Of a DNA stretch of 64,000 bases, positions 1 through 10,195 are shown piece after piece. Origin of the DNA: CAVSWT01 sp963777515 (GTDB lineage: Bacteria; Bacteroidota; Ignavibacteria; Ignavibacteriales; Ignavibacteriaceae). Below the pieces are notes generated by a model. That model had not been told where the DNA came from. It saw only the letters and a list, made by a program, of their open reading frames with translations, and ran no database searches. Both the position numbers and the translations under genes were made by a program. The first letter of the stretch is position 1, and each line of letters opens with the position of its first letter. Location of the stretch: assembly GCA_963777515.1 (NCBI GenBank), contig CAVZQU010000019.1, positions 124,001-188,000 of the forward strand, in the 5' to 3' direction.

Positions 1-2481
1 CAGCAGGCTTCGCCTCAAGAATTATGGCTTGGTACTAGTAATGGTTTGAGCAAAATGAATCTACTGAATAATACTTTTACAAACTATGATCTTGGCATTA
101 ATTCAAAATTCGTTCAAGTCGATTACAATCACATATATGATCTTTCGATTGATGATTACGGGAACCTTTGGATTGCTACTAACTTTACTGGTGTAGTAAA
201 ATTTGATACTAAAAATAATTCGAAGCAATTCATCCCTACACAAGATGCCCGTATTTATAATTTGAATCTTCTAAATGCAATAGATTCGCTTTCACAAAGT
301 AATAATGCTATTGCTAAGATTTCTAAAGTTGGAGACTACCAGGATTTAAAGAAAGAATTCAATTTGCAAAAGCAAACTGATGTATTAATAGTTTCCGAGG
401 GTGAAGGATTACCTTCCGCCGGAATGGTTGACTATGGATGGCTTCAAAATTCAAAATCAGATACAATATGGTCGCACAATGATTTTTTCAAATCATTTTA
501 CATAGGGGGCGATTTTAAAAATCGGGTATACATCGGGATATTATCATTAAAAAAAGGCAATTATACTTTAAGGTATATTTCAGATGACAGCCATTCCTAT
601 GGAAAATGGAATGCTGCTCCACCTATAGATTCAACATTATGGGGAATTCAAGTTTTAGATTTAACGGGCTCTAATGTTAATTATTTCAAAAGTCTTGTTT
701 CTTCAAGCGATAATCAACCATATATTAATTCCCGTTTTGTCCGCAAAGTTGAATATCAAAATGATGGTTCGGTTCTAATTGGTACTAATACTGGATTGAG
801 TAAATTCGATATAAGAAAAAATTCGGTTGAATATTTACAGAAGAATTCAAATAAATTCCTTAATCAAAACTTAAAATATATCAATGATATATTTGTAGAT
901 AAGGACCGAATTGCATGGATAGCAACAAACGGCGGCTTAATTAAATACAATCAAAAAGCAAATACATTTAAATTTATATATGATAAAGACGGACTTCCTT
1001 CTAATTATATTGAAGCAATTGAAGAAGATATCTATGGAAATTTATGGCTGAGTACACTTAATGGTATTTCTAAATTTAATAAAGATATTCAGCATCCTAT
1101 CTTCATCAACTATGATGTAAAAGATGGACTACAAGGATATGCATTTAATGTGCGCGCATCATTTAGAAGCAGATCCGGAGATTTGTTTTTCGCAGGTCAA
1201 AATGGGTTTAATACTTTTCATTCCAGCAATATTAATAAACAATTACCCAAAATTGATATTACTCAATTAAAAATATCCAATAAATTAGTAACTGCCTCCT
1301 CAGAAAATTCTCCATTAACTAAAAGTATTCTGGACACAAAAAATATTGAGCTGGCTTACAGTCAAAATAGCATTTCATTTGATTTTACAGCTATTCATTT
1401 TTCACGTCCTGAAAAAAATCAATATGCTTACATGCTTGAAGGCTTTGATAAAAACGTATGGATATATGACAATAGAAGGTTTGCAACATATACTAATCTT
1501 CCCCCCGGCAATTATATTTTTAGAGTAAAAGGATCGAATGGTGACGGTGTTTGGAATGAAACAGGAGCAGCAATCAATATAAAGGTTCTTTCTCCCTGGT
1601 GGAGAACAATCTGGGCTTATTTGGGATATGCACTTTGCTTTGGCTTTGTTGTATTTGGAGTAGATAGAGTTCAAAGAAGACGATTGCTGTCTAAAGAAAA
1701 AATTAATGCGCAAATAAGAGAAGCAGAACTTCGTGCACAGATAGCAGAAAAAGAAAGTGAAAGGAAATCTCACGAACTTGAAGAAGCACGTAAGCTTCAA
1801 TTATCAATGCTTCCCACGGAAATTCCTCAATTACCTAATTTAAGTATAGCGGTATTCATGAAAACTGCTACTGAAGTTGGTGGAGATTATTATGATTTTC
1901 ATCTTCACATGGATGGAACTTTAACTGTTATTCTTGGTGATGCAACAGGTCACGGAATGATGTCCGGGATGATGGTTTCAATTATGAAATCTCTTTTTAT
2001 GTCCGATAGAACTAATAAAGAATTAAAACCGTTTTTTGAGAATGCAAGTTCAGCAATTAAAGATATGCGGCTTGGCAGATTGATGATGGCGCTTACTTGT
2101 GTACAGATAAAGAATAATAGAATTGTAACCACAAATGCCGGAATGCCTCCCCTAATTATTTATAGAAATAATTCTCAAACTATTGAAGAGATAGGATTAA
2201 ATAATTTGCCTTTAGGAGCAATGAAAGATTCTGTTTATGATGTTAAGGAATTAATGATTGAAAGAGGCGACACTTTATTGCTGATGAGCGATGGATTTGC
2301 AGAACTGCAAAATGCAAACAATGAAATGTATGGTTACAGAAGAGCAAGAAATAGTTTTGAAGAAGCTGCAAAAAGAGAACCGGAAGAAATAGTCAATTTC
2401 CTAAAAAATGAAGGTTCACGATGGACAAACGATGAAGACCCTGATGATGATGTAACTTTTGTAGTAATTAAAGTAAAATAA
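1..2481 (+). CDS. Propeller/Y_Y_Y receptor with SpoIIE-type phosphatase output (phosphatase 1), 5' end outside window
   Basis: The frame is open from the first base and already encodes a propeller blade signature (LWLGTSNGLSK), so the first ATG (46) is internal and the gene starts upstream of the window. In window residues: propeller blades, a non-propeller insert at about 110-221, more blades to about 440, a Y_Y_Y domain (about 449-530), one membrane helix (about 536-555), a charged coiled coil, and a SpoIIE/PP2C domain (about 598-826). The metal-site motifs VGGDYYDF, GDATGHGM, MSDGFAEL and DDDVTFVV are all present. By family knowledge the periplasmic propeller senses a signal and the cytoplasmic domain dephosphorylates a phospho-STAS protein. 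The signal is unknown. Phosphatase 2 starts 24 bases downstream. No frameshift is seen in the part visible. Confidence 0.9.
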   Translation, partial: QQASPQELWLGTSNGLSKMNLLNNTFTNYDLGINSKFVQVDYNHIYDLSIDDYGNLWIATNFTGVVKFDTKNNSKQFIPTQDARIYNLNLLNAIDSLSQSNNAIAKISKVGDYQDLKKEFNLQKQTDVLIVSEGEGLPSAGMVDYGWLQNSKSDTIWSHNDFFKSFYIGGDFKNRVYIGILSLKKGNYTLRYISDDSHSYGKWNAAPPIDSTLWGIQVLDLTGSNVNYFKSLVSSSDNQPYINSRFVRKVEYQNDGSVLIGTNTGLSKFDIRKNSVEYLQKNSNKFLNQNLKYINDIFVDKDRIAWIATNGGLIKYNQKANTFKFIYDKDGLPSNYIEAIEEDIYGNLWLSTLNGISKFNKDIQHPIFINYDVKDGLQGYAFNVRASFRSRSGDLFFAGQNGFNTFHSSNINKQLPKIDITQLKISNKLVTASSENSPLTKSILDTKNIELAYSQNSISFDFTAIHFSRPEKNQYAYMLEGFDKNVWIYDNRRFATYTNLPPGNYIFRVKGSNGDGVWNETGAAINIKVLSPWWRTIWAYLGYALCFGFVVFGVDRVQRRRLLSKEKINAQIREAELRAQIAEKESERKSHELEEARKLQLSMLPTEIPQLPNLSIAVFMKTATEVGGDYYDFHLHMDGTLTVILGDATGHGMMSGMMVSIMKSLFMSDRTNKELKPFFENASSAIKDMRLGRLMMALTCVQIKNNRIVTTNAGMPPLIIYRNNSQTIEEIGLNNLPLGAMKDSVYDVKELMIERGDTLLLMSDGFAELQNANNEMYGYRRARNSFEEAAKREPEEIVNFLKNEGSRWTNDEDPDDDVTFVVIKVK

Positions 2482-2505
2482 TTTTCATAATAAAAATTAA
2501 AAGCT

Positions 2506-5500
2506 ATGCAAAAATTTAAAATCAGTTTAATTTTATTTATTGTAATACTTATTTGTGCATTTACAAATCTTTATCCTCAAGATGATTATCTATATGAAAA
2601 TATTTCTGTGTCTGATGGGTTATCCAGTTCAAGATTTAACCCGTTTCACAATATATGCCAGGATAGATTTGGTTTTCTTTGGTTTGGCACAAGCGATGGC
2701 TTAAATCGTTATGATGGGTATGAATTTAAAATTTATAAGCACATCCCCGGGGATTCGACAAGTTTACCTTCAAGTAATATTCAAAATGTTAATGAAGATG
2801 GAGACGGCAATCTTTGGATTGGTACCCCAGGTTATATGAGCATTCTTAATAGGAATACTGAAACATTCACAAACTATCCTATTAACCAGGGAAGTTCACC
2901 ATCTCAGCAAAATATAGAAATCTTTAGATCATTAACAGACTCAAAAAATAATTTTTGGATTACCACAAGAGGAAGAAGTGTACAGAAATGGAATAAAATT
3001 AAAAAACGATGGGAACTCATTCCCTTTATCACAGAAGTTCAAGGAACAGATTCTCTTATAAAAAGTGAAACTAACGCTGTTGCTGCTATCACTGAATTAA
3101 GAAATGGAAATATATTAGCTGCTGAATTTTCACTTGGAATTTTTTACTATAATGAGAGCAGTAACTCATTTGAACAATTTAATTTTGCCGGAAATAAGCA
3201 ACCCCAGGGGATATTAGATATTTTCGAAGATAAAGGCGGGAAAATATGGCTTACAGGACGTGACGCTTTTATAGAGTACAATCCTATCACCTTCAGTTTC
3301 GAATATAAAAATGATTGGAAGAAATTTGCATCCGGAGCTGGCAATACTTTTTTATTTAATATTAATGAAAAAGAAGATGGAACATTCCTGCTTTGTACAA
3401 TACCTATGGGGTTAATGAAATTTAATCCTAATACAGGGAAATTTGATATGCTAAAGCTTGATAAGGAAATGGAAGAAAGGGGTATTGGGAAGTTTACTTT
3501 TAGTAAGATAATTGACAGATTCGGAGTTTATTGGGTTGGTTTAGGAGCCAATGGTATTTTAAAATTTGATCCTAACAGACGGCCATTCAAGTATTATTCT
3601 TTTGATGAAAAAAATATAAATGAAAATAACCGGGCAATTACTACAGATATAAAAATAAGCAAATCAAATCCGAATGAATTAATAGTCTCAACTGATAAAA
3701 GAGGATTTTTTAATTTAAGTCTTAAAGATAAAAAATTTACGCCTTTCAAGGTTAATATCCCCCCTATTTATAGTGATACTTCCAATCTAAGATATTTTGT
3801 AATTGATGATAACCAAGATCTCTGGTTCCCATCAACTAATTATGATATATCTAGTTATAATTTGAAGAATGGCTCAACTAAAACATTTAACATTATTAAT
3901 AAAAACATGCAGATAGGTACAGGAGCTAGGTTAAAAAATATTGAATATTTTCCAACTAACAAATTAGTAATAAGCTCAAACATTGGAATTTATATTTTTA
4001 ATACAGAATCTAAAAAAGTAGAAATGCTCCCTTCTTCAATGAATCGAAATTATGATAAAGGATTTATGAGCGAAATTAGAAAGATAGTATCAAGTAATGA
4101 ACAAATTTCAGCTTTGGTAAAAGTAGAAGAAGCAGCTAATCTTAAAAAGAATTTTACTTTAAAAGATAAAACACAAGTATTAGTTATTTGTTTAGGTGAA
4201 GGCCAATATCCGGGTGGAGTTTTTGATCATGGAGGAATTAGAGATTCTGAAGGCAAAGATATTTGGTTAATGAATAAAATTAATAAAACTTTTAACGACG
4301 GCGGCGGATTAAAAAATCGTCTGCAGGTTAATATAATTTCTTTGCAGCCTGGTAATTACTCAATTCATTTTTCCACCGATATCGGCCATTCATATAATCA
4401 TTTCAATGTAGCTCCACCAGAAGATTCAACCTGGTACGGAATTCAAGTAATTAAGATAGATGCTTCGACTGCAGAAAAATTAAAGAAAGAAATAGCCAAT
4501 GAAAATCGCAAAAAAGATTATCCGGATATGTATGGAGCGGGCTACGTGCTTAACAGTAGAAAATATCCAAGTGATCTTTGGATAGGTGCTGACGAAAAAG
4601 GTATTATAAGATATAATATGACCAATCAAAAATTTGAACAGTATCCTTTTAATAAAAAGAATAAAGCATCCGTAAATAATACAATACTAATGTTTGAAGA
4701 CAGTAAAGGAAGATTATGGTTCACTATTAATCCATCCGGATTTTATCGATTTAACCCTCGAACTAAAGAGTTTATTTCAAATGCAGATATTAATGAATTA
4801 CCACTCACTGGAATCAATGGAATAATTGAAGATTTTAATGGAAGTATTTGGGTTAATACCAGTGGTGGAATTACAAAGCTGACTGAAAATGAAGATGGAA
4901 GCTGGTCAACCTCAAAATATGATAGTAAAGATGGGGTTACCGGAGGTTTTGGCAATGGAGCATTAGTTACTCGTGATGGTGAAATTTATTTTGGGGCTTT
5001 CAATGGTTTAACCGGATTCTATCCAAGCAAAGAAAACACAAGTCCGCCTATACCCATAATTTCAAATATTAGTATTTCGGATGTTTCAATTTTTAATAAA
5101 AACAGCAGCGTAAAATTAGAAAAATCAATTTTCGAAACTAATAAATTAGATCTTTCTTATGCAGAAAATGATCTCTCATTTGATTTTGCTTCTCTGCATT
5201 ATTCACGTCCATCTAAAAACAGAGTTAGTTATAAGCTGGAAGGATTTAATAACCACTGGATATTTACAGATAAAAATTTTGCTTCATTTACTAATCTTGA
5301 GCCGGGTGATTACATATTGCATGTAAAAGCTTACAGCGGTTTTGGAATTCCAAGCAAAGGAGAAAGAACATTAGCTTTTACCATTGCCCCGCCCTGGTAT
5401 AGAACTACAATTGCTTATTTCTCCTATGGTTTTATTTTCCTCGGTTTCATTTTTGGCTTTGATAGGATTCAAAGAAGAAGAGTTATCACTAAAGAGAGGG

Positions 5501-6300
5501 CTAGACAAAAAATTCAAGAAGCCGAATTAAGAGCAATTGCTGCCGAAGCACAAGCAAAAGCCGCTGAAGCTGAGAACGAAAGAAAAACCAAGGAGCTTGA
5601 AGAAGCCAGGCAGTTGCAGCTTTCAATGCTGCCTAAAAAAATACCTCAATTACCACATCTTGATATAGCTGTATTTATGCAGACTGCTACCGAAGTTGGC
5701 GGTGATTATTATGATTTTCATTTATCATTAGACGGAACCTTAACTATTGTTATTGGAGATGCCACCGGTCATGGAATGAAAGCCGGAACAATGGTTACTG
5801 CAGCAAAAAGCTTATTCAGCACTCATGCCGCAAACCCGGACATATTATTTACCTTCAGTGAAATTTCCAGATGCTTAAAATATATGGATATGCATTTACT
5901 AACTATGTGTATGTCCATTGTTAAAATAAAGGATCATAAAATGATAATGTCATCAGCAGGAATGCCCCCTACTTTATTATTTAAAGAAGATACTAAACAA
6001 CTCAATGAAATTATTATAAAAGGTATGCCCCTCGGAGCGGTTTCTGAATTTCCATATTTAACAAAAGAAACTGAATTAAATACTGGAGATACAATTTTAT
6101 TAATGAGTGATGGTTTGCCTGAATTATTTAATGGTAAAAGAGAAATGTTTGGCTATGACAGAGTACAAACCGAATTTCATAAAGTGGCAGAGAAATCCCC
6201 TGAAAGAATTATAGAGAGATTAAAATCATTTACAACTGAATGGACAGGAAAATCTGACCCTGATGATGATGTAACTTTTGTAGTAATTAAAGTGAAATGA
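2506..6300 (+). CDS. Propeller/Y_Y_Y receptor with SpoIIE-type phosphatase output (phosphatase 2)
   Basis: Complete protein of 1264 residues. A signal peptide (about 1-24) is followed by propeller blades with the LWFGTSDGLNRYDGYEF signature, then a non-propeller insert (about 539-653) like that in phosphatases 1 and 6. More blades, a Y_Y_Y domain (about 880-960), one membrane helix (about 966-988), an alanine/glutamate-rich coiled coil and a SpoIIE domain (about 1036-1264) complete it. Catalytic motifs VGGDYYDF, GDATGHGMKAG, LMSDGLPELF and DDDVTFVV are intact, so it should be an active Mn/Mg-dependent serine phosphatase on the cytoplasmic side. The likely substrate is a phosphorylated STAS antagonist such as the product at 19730-20065; that link is inferred from family knowledge and neighbourhood. 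The first DUF6090 gene starts 10 bases after its stop. Confidence 0.93.
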   Translation: MQKFKISLILFIVILICAFTNLYPQDDYLYENISVSDGLSSSRFNPFHNICQDRFGFLWFGTSDGLNRYDGYEFKIYKHIPGDSTSLPSSNIQNVNEDGDGNLWIGTPGYMSILNRNTETFTNYPINQGSSPSQQNIEIFRSLTDSKNNFWITTRGRSVQKWNKIKKRWELIPFITEVQGTDSLIKSETNAVAAITELRNGNILAAEFSLGIFYYNESSNSFEQFNFAGNKQPQGILDIFEDKGGKIWLTGRDAFIEYNPITFSFEYKNDWKKFASGAGNTFLFNINEKEDGTFLLCTIPMGLMKFNPNTGKFDMLKLDKEMEERGIGKFTFSKIIDRFGVYWVGLGANGILKFDPNRRPFKYYSFDEKNINENNRAITTDIKISKSNPNELIVSTDKRGFFNLSLKDKKFTPFKVNIPPIYSDTSNLRYFVIDDNQDLWFPSTNYDISSYNLKNGSTKTFNIINKNMQIGTGARLKNIEYFPTNKLVISSNIGIYIFNTESKKVEMLPSSMNRNYDKGFMSEIRKIVSSNEQISALVKVEEAANLKKNFTLKDKTQVLVICLGEGQYPGGVFDHGGIRDSEGKDIWLMNKINKTFNDGGGLKNRLQVNIISLQPGNYSIHFSTDIGHSYNHFNVAPPEDSTWYGIQVIKIDASTAEKLKKEIANENRKKDYPDMYGAGYVLNSRKYPSDLWIGADEKGIIRYNMTNQKFEQYPFNKKNKASVNNTILMFEDSKGRLWFTINPSGFYRFNPRTKEFISNADINELPLTGINGIIEDFNGSIWVNTSGGITKLTENEDGSWSTSKYDSKDGVTGGFGNGALVTRDGEIYFGAFNGLTGFYPSKENTSPPIPIISNISISDVSIFNKNSSVKLEKSIFETNKLDLSYAENDLSFDFASLHYSRPSKNRVSYKLEGFNNHWIFTDKNFASFTNLEPGDYILHVKAYSGFGIPSKGERTLAFTIAPPWYRTTIAYFSYGFIFLGFIFGFDRIQRRRVITKERARQKIQEAELRAIAAEAQAKAAEAENERKTKELEEARQLQLSMLPKKIPQLPHLDIAVFMQTATEVGGDYYDFHLSLDGTLTIVIGDATGHGMKAGTMVTAAKSLFSTHAANPDILFTFSEISRCLKYMDMHLLTMCMSIVKIKDHKMIMSSAGMPPTLLFKEDTKQLNEIIIKGMPLGAVSEFPYLTKETELNTGDTILLMSDGLPELFNGKREMFGYDRVQTEFHKVAEKSPERIIERLKSFTTEWTGKSDPDDDVTFVVIKVK

Positions 6301-6310
6301 AAATATTATC

Positions 6311-7051
6311 ATGAAAATTTTCAGAAATGTCAGACAAAAACTTGCAGCAGAAAACAAAGTAATGGCGTATTTACGTTATGCAATTGGAGAAATTATCCTT
6401 GTTGTTATTGGGATTTTAATTGCACTACAGATTAATAACTGGAATGAAAACCAAAAACTTAACAAGTCAAGACAAGAATACTATCGCCAACTTTTAATTG
6501 ATATGAATAAGGATAAAGAATCAGCTAATAATTTTATAGAGAGATTTAATAAAGAGCACGAGGAATACAATAAATATCTAAAACTTTATGAAAAAAAAGA
6601 TTTAACTCCTTCCGAGGTTTATAACAAACTATTAAAGTTAAACCTTGCTTCCGTTTTCATGAAATTCAATTCTAACACCATAGAATCAATTCGCAGCAGT
6701 GGTGAGTTGATATTGTTTCCCCTGGAAATAAGAAATAAATTATTGGACTTAAAAGTATTGCAGGATAATATACTTGAGAGAGCAAAACATGAAGACAACC
6801 ATAAAGCAGATGTTATCAGAAGTATGTCTATGATTAGAGGAGCATCGACACTGGATTCCAGGCTTAAAAATCAGCCTCAATTAAAAGCTTTCTTAAAATT
6901 TAATGACAATCTTCCGCAAATAATTCTGGGTTTAGATGCAACACAAAGATGGAAAGATTTTTCAGAAACACAATCAATTGAGAGTTTAACAAAAATGATA
7001 AAAGATATTAATGTTATCATCGGTTTGATTAAAAATGAAATGAACAAGTAA
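6311..7051 (+). CDS. DUF6090 family membrane protein, array member 1
   Basis: 246 residues. The N-terminal 45 residues match the DUF6090 consensus (MKIFRNVRQKLAAENKVMAY, then a membrane helix at about 24-42, LVVIGILIALQINNWNE). The rest is a charged, mainly helical domain of about 195 residues that differs from the other array members. A short basic head, one helix and a large C-terminal part suggest a single-pass protein; if the head is cytoplasmic, as its positive charge suggests, the variable part is outside the membrane. The function of the family is unknown. It is the first of eight such genes and lies 10 bases after a phosphatase gene, so it is probably co-transcribed with it. Confidence 0.85.
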   Translation: MKIFRNVRQKLAAENKVMAYLRYAIGEIILVVIGILIALQINNWNENQKLNKSRQEYYRQLLIDMNKDKESANNFIERFNKEHEEYNKYLKLYEKKDLTPSEVYNKLLKLNLASVFMKFNSNTIESIRSSGELILFPLEIRNKLLDLKVLQDNILERAKHEDNHKADVIRSMSMIRGASTLDSRLKNQPQLKAFLKFNDNLPQIILGLDATQRWKDFSETQSIESLTKMIKDINVIIGLIKNEMNK

Positions 7052-7067
7052 ATATTATTAAAACTAT

Positions 7068-7781
7068 ATGACCAGAATCTTCAAAAATATCAGGCAAAAA
7101 CTCGCTTCCGAAAATAAAGCAATGGCATATTTGCGCTATGCAATTGGTGAAATTCTTCTTGTAGTAATTGGGATTTTAATAGCACTGCAGGTAAATAATT
7201 GGAATGAGGGAAGAAAAGACACAAAGTTCGAGCGTGAGATTCTTACGCTTATCGACCAGAACCTCAAGCAGGATTCCCTTGCATTATCTTCTGAACTGTC
7301 TAAAACAAAACTGGCAATACATTTAACTAATCGCTTATTAGAACAAGTAACATTAAAAAATTACGGAGACAGTCTTAATTTTTGGATGGGAAAAATTATC
7401 TCTTTTGAACGTTTTAGATCTCAATCCAGTGCTTATGAAATGTTGAAAGCAAAAGGCCTGGAAAACATCTCGGATAAAAAACTTCAGATGGCACTAATAT
7501 CGTATTATGATGAAAATTTATTTCAAGTATACCAAGATTTAAATGACGTCGAGTTTTCATTTAATAATGACTGGATTCCGGTACTCAAGCAAGAATTTAA
7601 AGACTATCATTGGTCTGGTTACTGTAATCCTATAAATTCCGAAGAATTTTTTAAAAAGCCATCTATCATAATGCTCTTCAAGTTATACAAAGATAACAGA
7701 AGCGGTTTGGTTAAAGGCGAAGAAAACGCACTCAATAAAATTTCTGAAATTAGAAAATTAATCAAAAAAAACAGTGGATAA
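7068..7781 (+). CDS. DUF6090 family membrane protein, array member 2
   Basis: 237 residues. Same N-terminal module (basic RIFKNIRQKLASENKAMAYL, then membrane helix LLVVIGILIALQVNNWNE) and an unrelated-looking helical C-terminal part. It begins MTRIF where most members begin MKIF. Its stop codon overlaps the next start as TAATG (7779-7783), which favours translational coupling to member 3. No catalytic motif is recognised. The conserved segment RSQSSAYEMLKAKGLENISD resembles the 'gElniisn' region of other members, the only clear similarity outside the N-terminal module. Confidence 0.85.
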   Translation: MTRIFKNIRQKLASENKAMAYLRYAIGEILLVVIGILIALQVNNWNEGRKDTKFEREILTLIDQNLKQDSLALSSELSKTKLAIHLTNRLLEQVTLKNYGDSLNFWMGKIISFERFRSQSSAYEMLKAKGLENISDKKLQMALISYYDENLFQVYQDLNDVEFSFNNDWIPVLKQEFKDYHWSGYCNPINSEEFFKKPSIIMLFKLYKDNRSGLVKGEENALNKISEIRKLIKKNSG

Positions 7782-8582
7782 TGAAAATATTTAGAAATGT
7801 AAGACAAAAACTTGCAGCAGAAAATAGTGTTGCAAAATATTTACGGTATGCAATTGGCGAAATTGTACTTGTGGTTATTGGGATTTTAATTGCACTGCAG
7901 GTAAATAACTGGAATGAAAACCAGAAACAAAAAAAACGGGAAACCATTTATCTAAAGAATTTAAGTATTGATTTAAAAAAACAAATACAGTTACAGGAGC
8001 GCTATATCGATTTTGAAGATATCATTATTGAGGATTGCAACGATATAATAGCACATTATGAGCAAAATAACGGGTTCAAAAAAATGGATTCAATATTTCC
8101 AAAAATAAACGACCTGAGTACAAGAATAACATTTACCAATGCCAACACAACTCTTTTAGAAATGATAAATTCCGGGGAAATCAATATTATTGATAATGAA
8201 TCACTAAAAAAGGAACTTATGGAATTTAACCAGCTTATAGAAGGATTCGCCGCGAATACAGTTAGTAATAACACCAATCTGGTAGACCAGATTGTTGTAA
8301 GAAAAGTGATGAAGAATAGCAACTTTGCATCCTACTCTTATTCCAAAAAATTGAGAAGCAAAATTCAAGAAAAGTCTCAGATGAGTTTTATAAATGTTAA
8401 AGACGATAACCCTAAAAACGATTGCAATTCAAAATCTCAATGAGCCAAAATTGAGACTGGAGTTAATTAATGATGTTGTTTTTAGAAATGGTTTGTCCGA
8501 ATTACAAAAAGCGGGCGATGAAAAATTAAAGGCAAAAGCAGAACAATTGTTAAAACATATTGAAACAGAATTAAACAAATAA
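7781..8582 (+). pseudogene. DUF6090 family membrane protein, array member 3, frameshifted near its 3' end
   Basis: The first frame (7781-8443) gives the standard N-terminal module and a helical domain, then ends in a short non-homologous tail. A second frame (from about 8394 to 8582) encodes the expected family ending (AEQLLKHIETELNK), similar to the ILGLMEKELKENE ending of member 7. One single-base indel between about 8395 and 8440 therefore explains both frames. Restored length would be about 266 residues, normal for the array. The start overlaps the stop of member 2 (TAATG), and the restored stop overlaps the start of member 4 in the same way, which supports one ancestral gene over 7781-8582. 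It could be a real mutation or a sequencing error; the truncated 220-residue product may still be made. Confidence 0.75.
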
Positions 8583-9355
8583 TGAAAATATTTAGAAATA
8601 TAAGACAAAAACTTGCTGCCGAAAATAAAGTTGAGGCATATTTACGCTATGCCATTGGTGAAATTATACTTGTGGTAATAGGAATTTTAATTGCGTTACA
8701 GGTAAACAATTGGAATGAACAAAGAAAACATAAAGATGAAGAAATACAGTTTCTAAAAGGTTTTAAGAGAACATTAAATGAAGATTTAAAGAACGAAAAT
8801 TGGATGAAGAAGCAGTATAAGTTAACAAAGGAATCGATTAATATTCTTATATCAAGTATGGAACAAGACTTGCCTTATAATGATTCTCTTTCCTACCATT
8901 TTAGTCGAATAACCCAAACCTGGACGCTCGCAACCAACAACGAAGTATTTGAAACGTTAAAGTCTTACAATTTAAATCTTATTTCAAATGAGAAATTACG
9001 GTATGAAATTGTAGGGTATTATTCTTACTCAGACAATTATCTTAAAACTGATGTAAACAGATATTTTTCAATTATTGAAGACGCAAGTAAAAATATCTTC
9101 AATACAAGATTCAACGCATTATGGAATGGGAACTACAAAGGTAAATTTGAAAAGACCGGAAATGTTATAGATTTAAATGGACGTATGATTCCTAATGATT
9201 ATGACAAACTGAAACATGACAAGAAGTTTCTCTATTTCTTAAGGAGTTTAAAAAATCAATATTATTGGATGATTGAAACGAATTTGAAAAGAATAAACAA
9301 AAATGCAAATGCTTTGATTAAAAATATAGATAAGGAATTAAATAAAATAGATTAA
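8582..9355 (+). CDS. DUF6090 family membrane protein, array member 4
   Basis: 257 residues. Standard N-terminal module (KIFRNIRQKLAAENKVEAYL and membrane helix LVVIGILIALQVNNWNEQRK), followed by a long charged helical part with several Tyr/Trp residues. It ends IKNIDKELNKID, the usual family ending, so it appears complete. It starts by TAATG overlap with member 3. The 52 bases after it hold only a 17-codon frame (9355-9408), also in TAATG contact on both sides. That frame shows no family similarity and is probably the residue of a lost gene end or chance. Confidence 0.85.
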   Translation: MKIFRNIRQKLAAENKVEAYLRYAIGEIILVVIGILIALQVNNWNEQRKHKDEEIQFLKGFKRTLNEDLKNENWMKKQYKLTKESINILISSMEQDLPYNDSLSYHFSRITQTWTLATNNEVFETLKSYNLNLISNEKLRYEIVGYYSYSDNYLKTDVNRYFSIIEDASKNIFNTRFNALWNGNYKGKFEKTGNVIDLNGRMIPNDYDKLKHDKKFLYFLRSLKNQYYWMIETNLKRINKNANALIKNIDKELNKID

Positions 9356-9407
9356 TGAGAGTACATAGGATTAATAAAGATATTTTAGAAGAGACTAAAT
9401 ACAAATA

Positions 9408-10195
9408 ATGAAAATATTTAGAAACATCCGCCAAAAATTAGCCTCAGAAAATAAAGTTGCAGCATATTTGCGTTATGCTATTGGTGAAATTTTGCTGGTG
9501 GTGATTGGAATTTTAGTTGCACTACAAATCAATAATTGGAATGAAGCCAGAAAAAACCATATTGAAGAAATGGCACTATTAAACCAATTAAAATCAGAAT
9601 TCCAAAGTAATCTTGAACAATTAGATGAAAAAATTGCTATACGAAAAAGTATGATCTCAGCATCGTTAAAGCTGCTTTATTATAAAGACCACCCGGAAAC
9701 GAGAAACAAAGACAGTGTTATAAAACAAATTCTGCCAACTTTGATCAATCCAACTTTTGATCCCATAGCAGACAATATTTCCAGCTCAAATAGGATACTG
9801 CTGCTTCGTAATAATAAATTGAAGGAAATGTTGTCGCGTTGGACCACTGACATAATACAGGTTACGGAAGAAGAAGTCTCATGGAAAAATTATTCAGGTA
9901 AATATTATACAGCAACACTTTTAGGGTATAGCTCTTTTAGAACCTTAATAAATCAATTCTGGAAAAACAACACTATACAAGCTTTTGAATTAGATAAAAA
10001 CCCAACAGTGAAATTTGATATAAAAAACTCCAGACAAGAAATACAGATAAATCAAAATTATTAGACAGCCCAACGTTTGAAGATCATATGGCTCAGTGCG
10101 CATCTTACAGTAAACTGACAAATATCCAATCTGAAAGCTTAAGGAAACGAATTGTTGAAATTCTAAAAGTCATAGATCAGGAACTGAAAAACTAA
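9408..10195 (+). pseudogene. DUF6090 family membrane protein, array member 5, frameshifted near its 3' end
   Basis: The first frame (9408-10064) encodes the N-terminal module and most of the variable domain, then stops after NSRQEIQINQNY. From about 10045 to the stop at 10193-10195 another frame encodes the missing end (ESLRKRIVEILKVIDQELKN), which matches the endings of intact members. A single indel at about 10040-10050 therefore disrupts the gene. Restored length is about 262 residues. The restored stop overlaps the start of member 6 (TAATG), which supports this reading. The N-terminal 70 bases are very close to those of member 7 (both encode NIRQKLASENKVAAYLRYAI). Confidence 0.75.

Noticed and set aside
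46..2481. ATG at 46 as the true start of the first gene
   Set aside because: The codons before it form a propeller blade in the same frame with no stop to the window edge, so the gene is cut by the window.
9355..9408. 17-codon frame between DUF6090 members 4 and 5
   Set aside because: Although flanked by TAATG overlaps, it has no family similarity and is too short to support; chance or a relic.
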